NCBI GenBank assembly: GCA_963708165.1
Contig: OY970187.1
Span: forward strand, 2,046,001 to 2,110,000
Direction of reading: 5' to 3'
Source of the DNA: Rubricoccus sp963708165
GTDB lineage: Bacteria; Bacteroidota; Rhodothermia; Rhodothermales; Rubricoccaceae
Length of the DNA: 64,000 nt
The notes under the pieces were generated by a model. That model was not told where the DNA came from. It ran no database searches and was given only the letters and a program-made list of their open reading frames with translations. Of the stretch, positions 44,314 through 55,100 are shown piece after piece. A program made the position numbers and the translations under genes. How positions within the stretch are numbered: the stretch's first letter is position 1; each line of letters starts with the position of its first letter.

Positions 44314-44604
44314 ATGGACTTCACCGCACTTGCCCTCCGCGTGGGCACCATCACCTCCGCTGCGCCCGAGGGCGACGGCTTGCGCCTCTCCGTCGACCTG
44401 GGTGGCGACACACGCCATGCCCTCGCGCACATCACCGAGCGCTATGGCCCCGACGACCTCGTGGGCCGTCAGGTCGTCGTCGTGCTCGACCCACCGGGCG
44501 GTGCCTCTGGCGAAGTGGTCGTGCTCGCGGCTGTGAGCGCGACCGAGGGCGCCGTGCTGCTCCGCCCCGACGCGCCCGTTCCCGACGGAACGGCCGTGGT
44601 TTAG
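44314..44604 (+). CDS. CsaA-like tRNA-binding domain protein
   Basis: A 96-residue single-domain protein with an OB fold of the tRNA-binding (tRBD/EMAP) type. ALRVGTITSAAPEGDGLRLS, ITERYGPDDLVGRQVVVVLD and GAVLLRPDAPVPDGT follow the CsaA pattern. CsaA proteins are described as secretion-related chaperones and also bind tRNA-like structures. It is slightly shorter than the typical ~110 residues, lacking part of the middle loop. Followed at once by a 10-mer palindrome. Single-gene unit. Confidence 0.82.
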   Translation: MDFTALALRVGTITSAAPEGDGLRLSVDLGGDTRHALAHITERYGPDDLVGRQVVVVLDPPGGASGEVVVLAAVSATEGAVLLRPDAPVPDGTAVV

Positions 44605-44621
44605 CCTCTGGCGCCAGAGGC
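44604..44621. repeat. Palindromic 10-mer pair directly after the CsaA-like stop codon
   Basis: The inverted pair gcctctggcgccagaggc begins on the last base of the tag stop codon, so the stop-codon sequence and the repeat share a base. Confidence 0.75.
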
Positions 44622-44705
44622 CGTGCTCAGAGCAGGCCGCCAGAGGCTGTGACCCACCGCGTGCGCGTCGCCTGTATGTACTGTACCCCCTCTCCGCTTC
44701 CCGCT

Positions 44706-45398
44706 ATGCGATCCCTTCTCGTTCTCAGCCTTCTCCTCGCCTCTGGCGCCGCGCGCGCGCAGGTCGGGCTGGACTTTACCCTCGGCCCTGTCATCTCGTG
44801 GCCCGAGGACGTGCAGGCGTTTACGTTCGACCCGGAGGATCCCGCGTTCGACCCGACGCAAATAGAAGTGGGAAACCCGGAGACGTTCAACTTCAAGCCC
44901 ACCGTCGGCTTCGAGGCAGGGCTGGGGCTGATCATTATGCCGCGCAACGTGGGAGTCCGCGTGGGCGTGCATTACCTCAACACGTCGGCTGTGTTCGATG
45001 AGCAGGGCGGCTCGTTCGAGCGCGATGCCTTCGGCGCCAACTTTGTGACGCTGCAGGGAGATCTGCGCGTCGGCAAGCGCGTGGGGCCTGCGATGCTGTA
45101 CGCGTTCGGGGGGCCTGAGCTTCGCTTTCTCGTGGACCTCTCGGACGAGGACGCACAGTTCACGGCCGCACTGCAGGACTCCGAACTGCTCAGCACCGCT
45201 GCCAAGTTTGGCGCGGGCGTGACGCTGAACGTCTTCGGCACCAAGTTCGGCCCCAAGGTCAGCTACACGCTGGGCCTCTCGGACGTGGAAAGCGGCGACG
45301 TGATCGTGACCCGCGGCGCCGAGGACCTCGCGCTGCGCCTGCCCGACGGCTACGGGCTCAACACGCTGCTCTTCGGGCTCGTGATCGGCGGCCGTTAG
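44706..45398 (+). CDS. Outer-membrane beta-barrel protein (PorT/OmpA-barrel-like)
   Basis: A 230-residue exported protein with signal peptide MRSLLVLSLLLASGAARAQ and a beta-rich mature part (LDFTLGPVISWPEDVQAFTF; VGFEAGLGLIIMPRNVGVRV; VTLQGDLRVGKRVGPAMLY), alternating in the manner of an eight-stranded barrel of the OMP_b-brl_2 group. No specific name. Start at 44706. Followed directly by a 10-mer palindrome at the stop codon. Confidence 0.78.
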   Translation: MRSLLVLSLLLASGAARAQVGLDFTLGPVISWPEDVQAFTFDPEDPAFDPTQIEVGNPETFNFKPTVGFEAGLGLIIMPRNVGVRVGVHYLNTSAVFDEQGGSFERDAFGANFVTLQGDLRVGKRVGPAMLYAFGGPELRFLVDLSDEDAQFTAALQDSELLSTAAKFGAGVTLNVFGTKFGPKVSYTLGLSDVESGDVIVTRGAEDLALRLPDGYGLNTLLFGLVIGGR

Positions 45399-45415
45399 CC
45401 TCTGGCGCCAGAGGC
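45398..45415. repeat. Palindromic 10-mer pair directly after the barrel protein stop codon
   Basis: Same arrangement as at 44604: gcctctggcgccagaggc starts with the last base of the tag codon. Confidence 0.75.
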
Positions 45416-45533
45416 CGGATGTTCGGTCGGCGTGGTGCTTCGAGAGGGCACACGCATGACGCGGCGGACCGCCGCAGTGTAGCGGCTCCGCCAGAGGCGC
45501 CGTTTATCTTCAGCGCGGTCTCCCCCCGTTGCC

Positions 45534-47960
45534 GTGATTCGCCGCCTCGCTCTCGCCGCCGTTCTCCTCGCGCTCGCCTCTGGCGCCGATGCGCAGGAGC
45601 GGCCCACGCTGACCATCGACCTCATCACGCAAGATCCCGAGACGTGGATCGGCGACTGGCCCGAGGCGCCGTACTGGACCGACCGCGGCGACCGGCTCTA
45701 CTTCACCTGGAACCCGGCGGGCGCCTTCCCCGGCGACTCGCTGTTCGCCGCGACCGCCTCTGGCGGCGAGCCTGTGCTCGTTTCGGCGCCAGAGGCTCGG
45801 ATGCTCCCGCCGCAGTACGACGGCCTCTGGCGCGACCGGATGGCGTATTCGCCCTCCGCGACCGAGCGCGTGTTCGAGCGCGGCGGCGACCTCTGGCGCT
45901 ACGTCATCCAAACCGACGAGATGCAGCGGCTCACGCGTACGACTGCCCGCGAGAGCGGCGCACGGTACGCGCCCAACGGCCGGACCATCGTCTACCGCGA
46001 GGGCAACGCCCTCTTCGCGATGGACCTGGACACGGGCGGCACGGCGTCCCCTGGCGTGATCCGCCAACTCACTGACCTGCGCAGCGGCAAGGAGCCCAAA
46101 GACAGCACGCCAAGCGACCAGGACGCCTTTCTGCGCAGCCAGCAGACGCGCCTGCTCGACGTAATCCGCCGCGGCGTGGAGCAGGACTCGCTGCGCACCG
46201 CCTCTCGCGAGCGCGAGGACCGCGCCAGAGGCCTGCCGCCCACGCACTGGGTCGGCGACGAGCGCATCGGCTCGCTCCAGATCGACCCGACGGAGCGCTA
46301 CGTCACGTTTACGCTCTCGGCCTCTGGCGCCACCCCGACGACCCGCATGGTGGACTATGTCACCGCCAGCGGCTACGCCGAGGAGATCACGGCCCGCGCC
46401 AAAGTCGGCGCCGAGCGCACCGCGAGCACGCTCTGGATTCAGGACGTGCAGCGCGATAGCGTCTACAAGGTGGACCTGAGCACGCTGCCCGGCGCGTTCG
46501 TGGCCGCGGATTTCTTTCGCGCCAGAGGCCAGGAAACAGATTCCAGCCGCATCGCCTTCGCCATCGGCCCGGACTGGAGCCCGGACGGGCAGTACGCCGT
46601 CGTCGAGGTGCGCACGATCGACAACAAAGACCGATGGATCGCGCGGCTCGACCCCGCCTCTGGCGCCCTGACCGTGCTCGATCACCAGCGCGACGAAGCC
46701 TGGATCGCCGGGCCCGGCATCTCATGGTGGGGCGGAGGCTCCGAAGGTGGCTGGCTGCCGGACGGGCAGACGTACTGGTACAAGAGCGAGGCCACAGGCT
46801 GGAGCCACCTGACCACCGTCGATGTCGCTTCTGGCGAGACGCGCCAACTCACCTCGGGCGACTGGGAAGTCGAGAGCGCGCAGATCACCCGCGATGGCAC
46901 CGCGTGGCTGCTGCAGACCAGTGAGGCCTCGCACGCCGAGCGCCACCTCTACCGGATGCCTCTGGCGGGAGGCGCGCGCCAGAGGCTCACACGCGAGCCC
47001 GGGCGCCACGACTTTGCGCTGTCTCCGGACGACCAGACCCTCGCGATGCTCTTCTCGACGGCCAACCGGCCGCCCGAGGTCTACACCCAGCCCGCCTCTG
47101 GCGTAGCGCCAGAGGCACGGCAGGTCACGCGCTCCACGACCGAGGCCTGGGGCGCGTACCCGTGGCGCGCGGCGGAAATCGTCGAGATTCCCGCCAGTGA
47201 CGGCGTGGGCGTACCGGCGCGCATCTACCGGCCGGAGAACCCCAACGGCGCGGCGGTCTTCTTCGTCCACGGCGCGGGCTACCTCCAGAACGCGCACAAC
47301 TGGTGGAGCGGCTACTTCCGCGAGTACCAGTTCCACAACATGCTCGCCGACCAAGGCTACCTCGTGCTCGACGTAGACTACCGCGCGAGCGCAGGCTACG
47401 GGCGCGACTGGCGCACGGCCGTCTACCGCCACATGGGCGGGCGCGATCTGCAGGACTACGTGGACGCCAGCCGTTGGGTCGGCACCGAGTTCGGCATCGA
47501 CCCCGAGCGCGTGGCCATCTACGGCGGCTCCTACGGTGGCTTTCTGACGCTCATGGCGCTCTTTACCGAGCCCGAGCACTTCGGCAGCGGCGCGGCGCTC
47601 CGCTCGGTCACAGACTGGGCGCACTACAACGACACGTACACCCGCAACATCCTCAACTCGCCGCTGGACGATCCAGAAGCGTACCTCCGCTCGTCGCCCA
47701 TCGAGTTCGCCAGCGGCCTCGAAGACCCTCTTCTGATGACGCACGGGCTCGTGGATGACAACGTGCAGCCGCAGGACATCTTCCGCCTCTCGCAGCGACT
47801 CATCGAACTGGGCAAGCGCGACTGGGAACTCGCCATCGCGCCCGTCGAGCCGCACGGCTACCGCGAGCCGACCTCGTGGGCAGATAAGCTGCACCGCATC
47901 CACGATCTCATCGAGAACACCGTCGGCCCCGACGCGCCAGAGGCCGAGACGGAGGGATAA
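45534..47960 (+). CDS. Exported S9 family (DPP-IV-like) serine peptidase
   Basis: An 808-residue peptidase. Signal peptide RRLALAAVLLALASGADAQ, an N-terminal beta-propeller (about 40-540) with PDWSPDGQYAVVE-type blades, and a C-terminal alpha/beta-hydrolase domain with nucleophile GGSYGG, aspartate in HGLVDDNV and histidine in PVEPHGY. It cleaves oligopeptides, usually after proline or alanine, in the periplasm or at the surface. Start is GTG 45534 (no ATG fits the signal). The coding region is unbroken and motif-rich. Confidence 0.88.
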   Translation: MIRRLALAAVLLALASGADAQERPTLTIDLITQDPETWIGDWPEAPYWTDRGDRLYFTWNPAGAFPGDSLFAATASGGEPVLVSAPEARMLPPQYDGLWRDRMAYSPSATERVFERGGDLWRYVIQTDEMQRLTRTTARESGARYAPNGRTIVYREGNALFAMDLDTGGTASPGVIRQLTDLRSGKEPKDSTPSDQDAFLRSQQTRLLDVIRRGVEQDSLRTASREREDRARGLPPTHWVGDERIGSLQIDPTERYVTFTLSASGATPTTRMVDYVTASGYAEEITARAKVGAERTASTLWIQDVQRDSVYKVDLSTLPGAFVAADFFRARGQETDSSRIAFAIGPDWSPDGQYAVVEVRTIDNKDRWIARLDPASGALTVLDHQRDEAWIAGPGISWWGGGSEGGWLPDGQTYWYKSEATGWSHLTTVDVASGETRQLTSGDWEVESAQITRDGTAWLLQTSEASHAERHLYRMPLAGGARQRLTREPGRHDFALSPDDQTLAMLFSTANRPPEVYTQPASGVAPEARQVTRSTTEAWGAYPWRAAEIVEIPASDGVGVPARIYRPENPNGAAVFFVHGAGYLQNAHNWWSGYFREYQFHNMLADQGYLVLDVDYRASAGYGRDWRTAVYRHMGGRDLQDYVDASRWVGTEFGIDPERVAIYGGSYGGFLTLMALFTEPEHFGSGAALRSVTDWAHYNDTYTRNILNSPLDDPEAYLRSSPIEFASGLEDPLLMTHGLVDDNVQPQDIFRLSQRLIELGKRDWELAIAPVEPHGYREPTSWADKLHRIHDLIENTVGPDAPEAETEG

Positions 47961-48011
47961 GCCTCTGGCGAGGCGGTAGCACACACAGCCTCTGGCGAAC
48001 TGGGCGCTACC

Positions 48012-48023
48012 GAAAACGCTTTC
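48012..48023. promoter_or_regulatory. LacI-type operator, distal
   Basis: gaaaacgctttc differs at one position from the proximal palindrome 108 bases away. It lies in the 199-base gap ahead of the LacI-type gene. The pair could support looping. Confidence 0.6.
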
Positions 48024-48119
48024 AGGCTCGGCGCTCGCCAGAGGCGCCTTGGGGCTCTGCCAAACGCCCATGAAGCGGCTTGACGGGTGGGGTATGTGAC
48101 CCTATCATGACCGTCCCCT

Positions 48120-48131
48120 GAAAGCGCTTTC
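48120..48131. promoter_or_regulatory. LacI-type operator, proximal
   Basis: gaaagcgctttc is a perfect 12-base palindrome of the LacI/GalR/MalR class, 28 bases upstream of the regulator start, fitting autoregulation of the regulator-receptor transcript. Confidence 0.75.
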
Positions 48132-48159
48132 ATTGCTCGCTTTCAGTCGGCCCCGGCCT

Positions 48160-49185
48160 GTGAGCGTCACCATCTACGACATCGCCGATCGCGCCGACGT
48201 GTCCATCGCGACCGTCTCCCGCGTCTTCAACGACCACCCACGTGTGTCGGAGGGGACACGCGAGCGAGTGTTCCGCGTGGCGAACACGCTGGGGTACGAG
48301 CCGCACGCGAGCGCACAGAGCCTCGCGCGGCAGAACACGCAGGTCGTCTCGGCGGTCGTGCCGATGATGACCTCGTTTTTCTTTATGGAGGTGCTCCGCG
48401 GCATGCAGGATCGCCTGGACGAGAGCGACTTCGACCTTCTCGTCTACGCTGCGCGCACGCTCGGCCGCGTCGACGGCCAACTCGGCCGCGCGCTGCAACG
48501 CGGCCGCTCCGACGGCATGCTGCTCGTCTCGACGCCCGTTTCGGGGACCCGCGCGCGCCGCCTCACCGCCAGCCCCCGTCCCGTCGTCCTCGTCGACTCG
48601 TTCCACGAAGACCTGGACTCCGTCTCGGTCGACAACGTCACCGGCGGCGCCGAGGCCGCCCGCCACCTTCTCGACCGCGGCCACGAGCGCATCGGGCTCA
48701 TTCTGCCTCTGGCGGAATCCGTACCCGCACAGGACCGCCGTCGCGGCGTCGAAGAGGCGCTCGCCGCCAGAGGCGTAACACTCGATCCGCGGCTCGTCGT
48801 CGTGGCCGAGTGGGACCACGAGCAGCACGGCTACACGCGCTACGCGGGCTACCGCTGCATGCAGCAGCTTCTGGCGCTCCCGCCAGAGGCCCGCCCGACC
48901 GCCGTCTTTGCCGCCGCCGATGTGATGGCGCTCGGCGCACTTCGCGCCGCCCGCGAGGCCGGCCTGAGCGTCCCCGGCGACCTGGAAGTCGTCGGCTTCG
49001 ATGATATCGAGTCCAGCGCCTACGTCGGCCTCACGACGCTGCGCCAGCCCATGGTCGAAATGGGCACGCTCGCGACTGAATTGTTGCTCCGCCGGATGCG
49101 CGAGCCAGACACGCCACCCTCTCATACCGTTTTCGCCCCCCGCCTCGTCGTCCGTGAGACGAGCGGTGGGACCGTGACCGCCTAA
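48160..49185 (+). CDS. LacI-family transcriptional regulator
   Basis: A 341-residue repressor. The N-terminal helix-turn-helix TIYDIADRADVSIATVSRVF with the hinge LARQNTQVVSAVVP; the sugar-binding periplasmic-binding-protein-like domain follows (SFFFMEVLRGMQDRLDESDF; DNVTGGAEAARHLLDRGHER; VVGFDDIESSAYVGLTTLRQ). Start at GTG 48160. It directly precedes the TonB receptor of the glucan locus (17-base gap), so it probably senses maltose-type sugars and controls the locus. Upstream gaaagcgctttc sites are its likely targets. Confidence 0.9.
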   Translation: MSVTIYDIADRADVSIATVSRVFNDHPRVSEGTRERVFRVANTLGYEPHASAQSLARQNTQVVSAVVPMMTSFFFMEVLRGMQDRLDESDFDLLVYAARTLGRVDGQLGRALQRGRSDGMLLVSTPVSGTRARRLTASPRPVVLVDSFHEDLDSVSVDNVTGGAEAARHLLDRGHERIGLILPLAESVPAQDRRRGVEEALAARGVTLDPRLVVVAEWDHEQHGYTRYAGYRCMQQLLALPPEARPTAVFAAADVMALGALRAAREAGLSVPGDLEVVGFDDIESSAYVGLTTLRQPMVEMGTLATELLLRRMREPDTPPSHTVFAPRLVVRETSGGTVTA

Positions 49186-49202
49186 GCCCGGATCGCCCCA
49201 GG

Positions 49203-52034
49203 ATGCCGCATCTCCTCCGCTTTACCCTGCTCCTGGCGTTTGCCCTCGGGCTCTCCGCCACCGCCAGCGCTCAGACCGGCAAAATCTCCGGCCGCGTCAT
49301 CGATGCCGCCTCTGGCGAGACCATCCCCGGCGTCAACGTCCTCATCGACGGCACCGGCCAGGGCGCTGCGACCAACCTCGACGGCGAGTACGTCATCATC
49401 GGCGTCCGCCCGGATAGCTACACGATGACGTTCTCGTTTATCGGCTACCAGACCACGCGCGTCGAAAACGTCCGCGTGCGCATCGACCTCACCACCGATG
49501 TCGATGTCGAACTGGCAGAGGAAAGCGCAGACTTCGGCGGCGAAGTCGTCGTCGAGGCCACCCGTAACCTCTTCGAGCGCGACGTAACCGCGACCACCGC
49601 CTTCGTCTCTGGTGACGAGATCCGCGCGATCCCCGTCGAGAACTTCGCCGACGTGATTGAGCTCCAGGCGGGCGTCGTGGAGGAGGGCGGACAGCTCCAC
49701 TTCCGCGGTGGTCGCGGCGGCGAAGTCGGCTACTGGATCGACGGCGTGCCCGTCACCGATGTCTACGACGGAGGCCTCGCGCTGGAAATCGAGAACAACT
49801 CGGTGCAAGAACTCCAGGTCGTCACCGGAGCCTTCAACGCGGAGTACGGACAAGCTCTCTCCGGTATCGTCAACGTCGTCACGCGCGACGGCTCCAACGA
49901 CTTCGAGGCTCAGATCTCCGGCTTTACCGGCGACTACGCCGCAGGCTCCGGGACCTCTGGCCTCAACTCGCTCGACATCTTCCCCGGTACAGGTGTAGGT
50001 GACTTCGGCACAGGCATTCGCAACGTCGAGGGCACGCTTTCCGGCCCCATCGTCCCGTCCAAGCTGTTTTTCTTCGCCAGCGGCCGCTACTTCGGCAACG
50101 ACGGCTGGATCAACGGCGAGAACCGCTACACCTTCCAGGACATCGGTTTCTCCCCAACGGGATCTATCGTCCTGCTCGACAGCGTTGGCAGCGGCGACCG
50201 CAGCAGCGTCTCGCTCAACCCGTACGAGAAGACCTCCGGGCAGATCAAGCTCACCGCCAACCTCTTCTCGGGCATCCGCCTCTCGGCCAACCTTCTCGCC
50301 TCGCAAGAAGACTTCCGAGACGCCAACAACTTTTACTATTTCATGCCCGAGGGGCGGCGCAGCAACGACCGCCGCGCCCGCACAGGCATCCTCAAGTGGA
50401 CGCACCTGCTCTCCAACACGACGTTCTACGAGATCGGCGTCACGAACAACTACACCACGTTCGACACCTACCTCTTCGAAGACCCGCTCGACGAGCGCTA
50501 CCGCGACAACGACTTCATCGGCGCCGCGCCCGGCAACATCACGTCCGGGTTTGCCGCTGGCGGAACGGACAACGGCCGCTTCTCCCGCTCCACCGACACG
50601 TGGCTCGCGAAGCTGGACATCCAGAGCCAGGTCAGCAAGGCGCACCTCGTCAAAACCGGCATCGAGGCGCGCTTTCACCAGCTGCAGGCGCAGGATGAGT
50701 TCACACTCGTCGAACTAGGGACCGACAACGCTGGCGACGAGGTCGTCAACCGCCGCAGCTCTGTGCTCAACAACCGCTACGACCGGCGCCCTGTCGAGTT
50801 TGCAGCGTACATCCAAGACAAGATCGAAGTCGGTGGCCTCGTCGTGAACGCAGGCGTCCGCGTGGACTATTTCGACGCCAACGGCGTGCTGTTCCGCGAT
50901 CCGCGCGATCCGGTCGCGGTCTTTCCCAGCCTTCGGCAGTGCGCCGAGGTCATCAACCTGCAGTGCACGACGGGCGAGAACAACCAGCCCATCCTCCGCG
51001 GCGAACAGCCAGAAGACCGGTTCATCCCCGACGAGTACTTCGTCGAGTCGGAAGCAACGTGGCAGTTCAGCCCGCGCCTCGGTGTGGCCTTCCCGATCTC
51101 TTCGACAGGTGTCTTCCACTTCTCGTATGGGCAGTTCTTCCAGATCCCCAACTTCGAGCTTCTCTACCAGAACCCGTTTTTCCAGCTTAGCTCCGAGGGT
51201 TCAGGCCTCATCGGTCTCGTCGGCAACGCCAACCTCAAGCCTGAGCAGACGATCAACGGCGAGATCGGCCTCAAGCAGTCGCTGACCTCCACGACCGCTG
51301 TCGAGCTCACCGCCTACTACCGCGACATTCGCAATCTCGCGGGCTCCGCTACAGATCCCATCGTGATTCGAGGCTCGTCGGCTCGTTACGGCCAACTTGT
51401 GAACTCAGACTTCGGCCTTGTCCGCGGTGTCGTCTTCCGCTTCGATCAGCGTGTGGGCCGCAACCTGTTCGCGGGCTTCGACTACACCTATCAGGTGGCG
51501 CGCGCCAACGCGAGCGACCCAAGCCAGGTCTACAACGCCGCCGCAGCTCAGGTGGGCTTGGAGCAGATCATCGTGCCGACCAACTGGGACCAGCGCCACA
51601 CCGCCAACGCGAGCTTGACCTACAGCAACCCGACCTACAACGCGGGCTTCGGGCTTCTGGCGAGCTACGGCTCCGGCATCCCCTACACTCCAACGATCAA
51701 CACCGCCATCGGCGGAGGCACGCGCGCCCCGAGCACGATCCCGATCAACAGCGAACTGCGCCCGAGTACGCTCAACGTCAACGCCAGCGCGTACAAGGGC
51801 ATCGCGTTCGCAGGAGCCGACTTCCAGATCTTCGGTCGCGTCGAAAACCTCTTCGACACCCGCGACGAGACCGCGGTCTTCTCCGACACCGGTCGCGCGA
51901 CCTACTCCCTGGAGCAGACCCGTGCCGCGAGCCAGTTCTCTGGCGACCCGCTGGTGCTAGAGCGGTCTTTTACCCGTCCTGACTTCTTCAGCCAGCCGCG
52001 TCGCATCACTTTGGGCCTCCGCCTGAGTATTTAG
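49203..52034 (+). CDS. TonB-dependent receptor of the glucan locus (SusC-type organisation)
   Basis: A 943-residue outer-membrane receptor. Signal peptide (LLRFTLLLAFALGLSATASA), an N-terminal carboxypeptidase-regulatory-like domain (about 25-110; SGRVIDAASGETIPGVNVLI), a plug (about 115-235; VVVEATRNLFERDVTATTAF, then YGQALSGIVNVVTRDGSNDF), and a barrel ending with PRRITLGLRLSI. It is preceded by a LacI-type gene and followed by T9SS-exported and amylase genes, so it probably imports malto-oligosaccharides. No SusD-like gene follows, unlike classical Bacteroidota PULs. The 10-mer is sparse here. Confidence 0.87.
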   Translation: MPHLLRFTLLLAFALGLSATASAQTGKISGRVIDAASGETIPGVNVLIDGTGQGAATNLDGEYVIIGVRPDSYTMTFSFIGYQTTRVENVRVRIDLTTDVDVELAEESADFGGEVVVEATRNLFERDVTATTAFVSGDEIRAIPVENFADVIELQAGVVEEGGQLHFRGGRGGEVGYWIDGVPVTDVYDGGLALEIENNSVQELQVVTGAFNAEYGQALSGIVNVVTRDGSNDFEAQISGFTGDYAAGSGTSGLNSLDIFPGTGVGDFGTGIRNVEGTLSGPIVPSKLFFFASGRYFGNDGWINGENRYTFQDIGFSPTGSIVLLDSVGSGDRSSVSLNPYEKTSGQIKLTANLFSGIRLSANLLASQEDFRDANNFYYFMPEGRRSNDRRARTGILKWTHLLSNTTFYEIGVTNNYTTFDTYLFEDPLDERYRDNDFIGAAPGNITSGFAAGGTDNGRFSRSTDTWLAKLDIQSQVSKAHLVKTGIEARFHQLQAQDEFTLVELGTDNAGDEVVNRRSSVLNNRYDRRPVEFAAYIQDKIEVGGLVVNAGVRVDYFDANGVLFRDPRDPVAVFPSLRQCAEVINLQCTTGENNQPILRGEQPEDRFIPDEYFVESEATWQFSPRLGVAFPISSTGVFHFSYGQFFQIPNFELLYQNPFFQLSSEGSGLIGLVGNANLKPEQTINGEIGLKQSLTSTTAVELTAYYRDIRNLAGSATDPIVIRGSSARYGQLVNSDFGLVRGVVFRFDQRVGRNLFAGFDYTYQVARANASDPSQVYNAAAAQVGLEQIIVPTNWDQRHTANASLTYSNPTYNAGFGLLASYGSGIPYTPTINTAIGGGTRAPSTIPINSELRPSTLNVNASAYKGIAFAGADFQIFGRVENLFDTRDETAVFSDTGRATYSLEQTRAASQFSGDPLVLERSFTRPDFFSQPRRITLGLRLSI

Positions 52035-52115
52035 ACGAATGGGCAGACGGGTGTGACCTATGTGTGACGCCCATCTTGCACTACCCTCCTTGACTTCGCG
52101 GTTTCGCCGTCTCCG

Positions 52116-55100
52116 ATGATCCGAGCTCTCTCCCTCTCTCTCTTCGCAGCCTTCATGCTGCTCGGGCCTCTGGCGCCAGAGGCCTTTGCGCAGACGCGCG
52201 ACGACCTGCCCGACTTCCTCTTCGACCCGACCTACTACTCGTCCAAGGTGTACGAGAAGAAGGCGGACGTGGACGGCAACGAGGTCGTGATCACGGTCTT
52301 CAACTACGGCCTGCTCGCGGGGGTCGGGGAGGTGCGTGGCGAGTGGCCAAAGGGCTCTGGCAACAACTACGTGGGCGACGTGCTGCCCATCATCGTCTCC
52401 GAAGTGCCCGTCGACACCGACGGCGACGGCGTGGCGGATGATCTCGTGCGGCACGTGTCGACCACGCGTGGACCCGGCAACCGCGGGATTCCTCAAAACC
52501 CGGACAATCCTTCGGAGGCGTGGACCTTTGAGCCCAAGCCCGGCTTCGCTTCTGACCGGGTTCGCACCGATACGAACGAAGAAAACAACCGCCTCGCGCT
52601 CTCCACTGACCCCCAGTCTTGGCCCGACTTCTGGCCCGACCAGCCGACGTGGATCGATCCGACAACAGGGCGTGCGCAGTGGAACGGGTTCTTCGGCCGC
52701 AACCAGTTCTCGGCTGATCTAGAGAGCTACTTCTGGACGGACGACACCAACGACCGCGAGCTTCAGACCGAATTTCCTGGCATGGAAGGTGCTCCCGGAT
52801 TTCGGCCCGATCCTGCGCGCCCGTCGCGCGGCGGCCTCGGCTTGGAAATGAAAGTGCGCAGCCTGCAGTGGAGCCAGTTCCTCGCGCAAGACGCCATCTT
52901 CTGGCTCTACGAGGTCACCAACACCTCCACGATCACCTACCCGCGCGTAGCCGTCGGCCTGACCGTGGGCACACTGGCCGGTGGCGACGGTGACTCGCAG
53001 GACGACCTCGCGTTTTTCGACCAGGCCAACCGCATCGTCTACTCCTGGGACAACGACAACTCCGGCAACGAGAGCCAGCCCGTCGGCTACGTGGGCTACG
53101 GCTTCTTGGAGAGCCCCGGCAACTCCGAGAACGGCATCGACGACGACGGAGACGGCGACCCGACGACCGAACAGGGCCGCGACATCGACGGCCTGCCCAT
53201 CACCGACCTGACGCGCGTCGGGTCTGACAACACCTTCCGCCAGGCCGACTTCCAGCCGCGCATGCTGGCCTCTGGCGACCCGCTCGTGCTTATCGACGCG
53301 GCCACAGGCCGCCGCTCGATCCAGTACGTGCCCGCCAGCGGCTCCATCACCGTTGAGAGCCAGGGGCGCAGCTACACCGTGGCCTCTGGCGACGTGATCC
53401 AGGAGACGCAAACGGACATTCAGGGCCAGAACCCGAACCTGCCCGCGGTCACCGTCACAGAGAAGGACCTGATCGACAACGACCTCGACGGCATCATCGA
53501 CGAGGACGTGACGCTCCACTTCGAACGCCGCGCTCAGGCCTTCGGCGGAGGCATTGTTACGCTTCCCGCGCTCAAGTACAAGAACTACGTCGGCTTTGGC
53601 CGCGCCATCGAGGGCCGCGCCGCGACCGAGGCCGATTCGACCACCTATGGTTTGCGCAACCTCCTCATCGACGAGGCGCGCGACAACGGTGTGGACGAGG
53701 ACCAGGACTGGAACGCTGCGACGGACGACGTCGGCGCGGATGGGCAGGCCGGTACAGGTGACGAAGGCGAAGGCAACGGCCGCCGCGATCCCGGCGAGCC
53801 CAACTTCGATGACCTCGACGTGACCGAGTCCGACCAGGTCGGGCTCTCGTCCTTCTTCTACTTCTTCCCCTCCAACGCCTTCCCCCTCACCGACGACGAG
53901 CGCGTGTGGGACGGCATGACGCCGGGCTTCTTCACCACCAACGAAGAGCTGCAGACGCAGCAGCAGGCTGGCGGCGTGGACGGTGACTTTGTCTTCGGCA
54001 GCGGATACTTCTCGCTGGAGCCCGGTGAAACCCTCCGCTTCTCGATGGCACTCGTGTTCGGTGACGATCTGGAAGACATCACGACCAACACGCAGACGAT
54101 CCAGGAGATCTACAACCGCAACTACCAGTTCGCGCGTCCGCCAGATCGTCCGACGCTCAATGCCGTCGGCGGCGATGGGCAGGTGACGCTCTATTGGAAC
54201 TCCATTGCGGAGCAGAGCTTCGACCCGGCACTCGGCGAATTCGACTTTGAAGGCTACCGCCTCTACAAGTCGACGGACCCCAACTTCCAGGACGTGGAGT
54301 TCGTCACCGATGCCTTTGGCAACGACGCCACGCGCGTCCCGTTTGTGCAATACGACCGTGCCAACGGCACCCAAGGCATCTATACCTCTAACGACCCCCG
54401 CACGAGAGGCGTCTCCTACAATCTCGGCTCCGATACCGGCCTGCGCTATTCGTTCGTGGACACCGATGTCGATAACGGCCAGACGTACTACTACGCGATC
54501 ACGGCCTATGACCGCGGTAGCCCAGATTTCTTCCCGGCCGAGAACAACATCCTGTCCTCTCAGACGGCCGACGGCAAAGTGGTAACCGGTGACAACGTCG
54601 TCGAGATAACCCCCAACGCGCCTGTGGCCGGATACACAGCGGGCAGCATCCAGAACTTGGTGCGGGTCTCAGGAGACGCCACGGGTGAGGTGTTCACCGA
54701 GGTGCTCAACCCCGAGATGATCCCCGACGGCGCCCAGTACGAGATCGTGTTCGACGACGCGATCACCTCCTCCCGGTCGTTCTCCGTCCTCCGGAACGGC
54801 GAGGTCGTCGTCACCTCGCTTCTTGCGGATGCGCCTTCGGCGGTCGTGGACGGCATCCGGTTTGTGTTCAACAACGACTCGCCCCGGCTAGATCTCGACG
54901 CCTCTGGCTTCCTCACGGAGCCGAGCAACGCGGACCAGTTCGCAGAGGTCTTCGCCGCTGTCTACCAGAACGCGACGTTCCAGGTGCAGGGCCAGGCTGT
55001 CCCGTTCGACTACGAAATCCAGTTTCAGGACCAGGCGACCAACCTCTCGCTCGGCGGCATCCGGCTGGGTACGGTAGGGCCTTTCGTGGAATCGATCCAG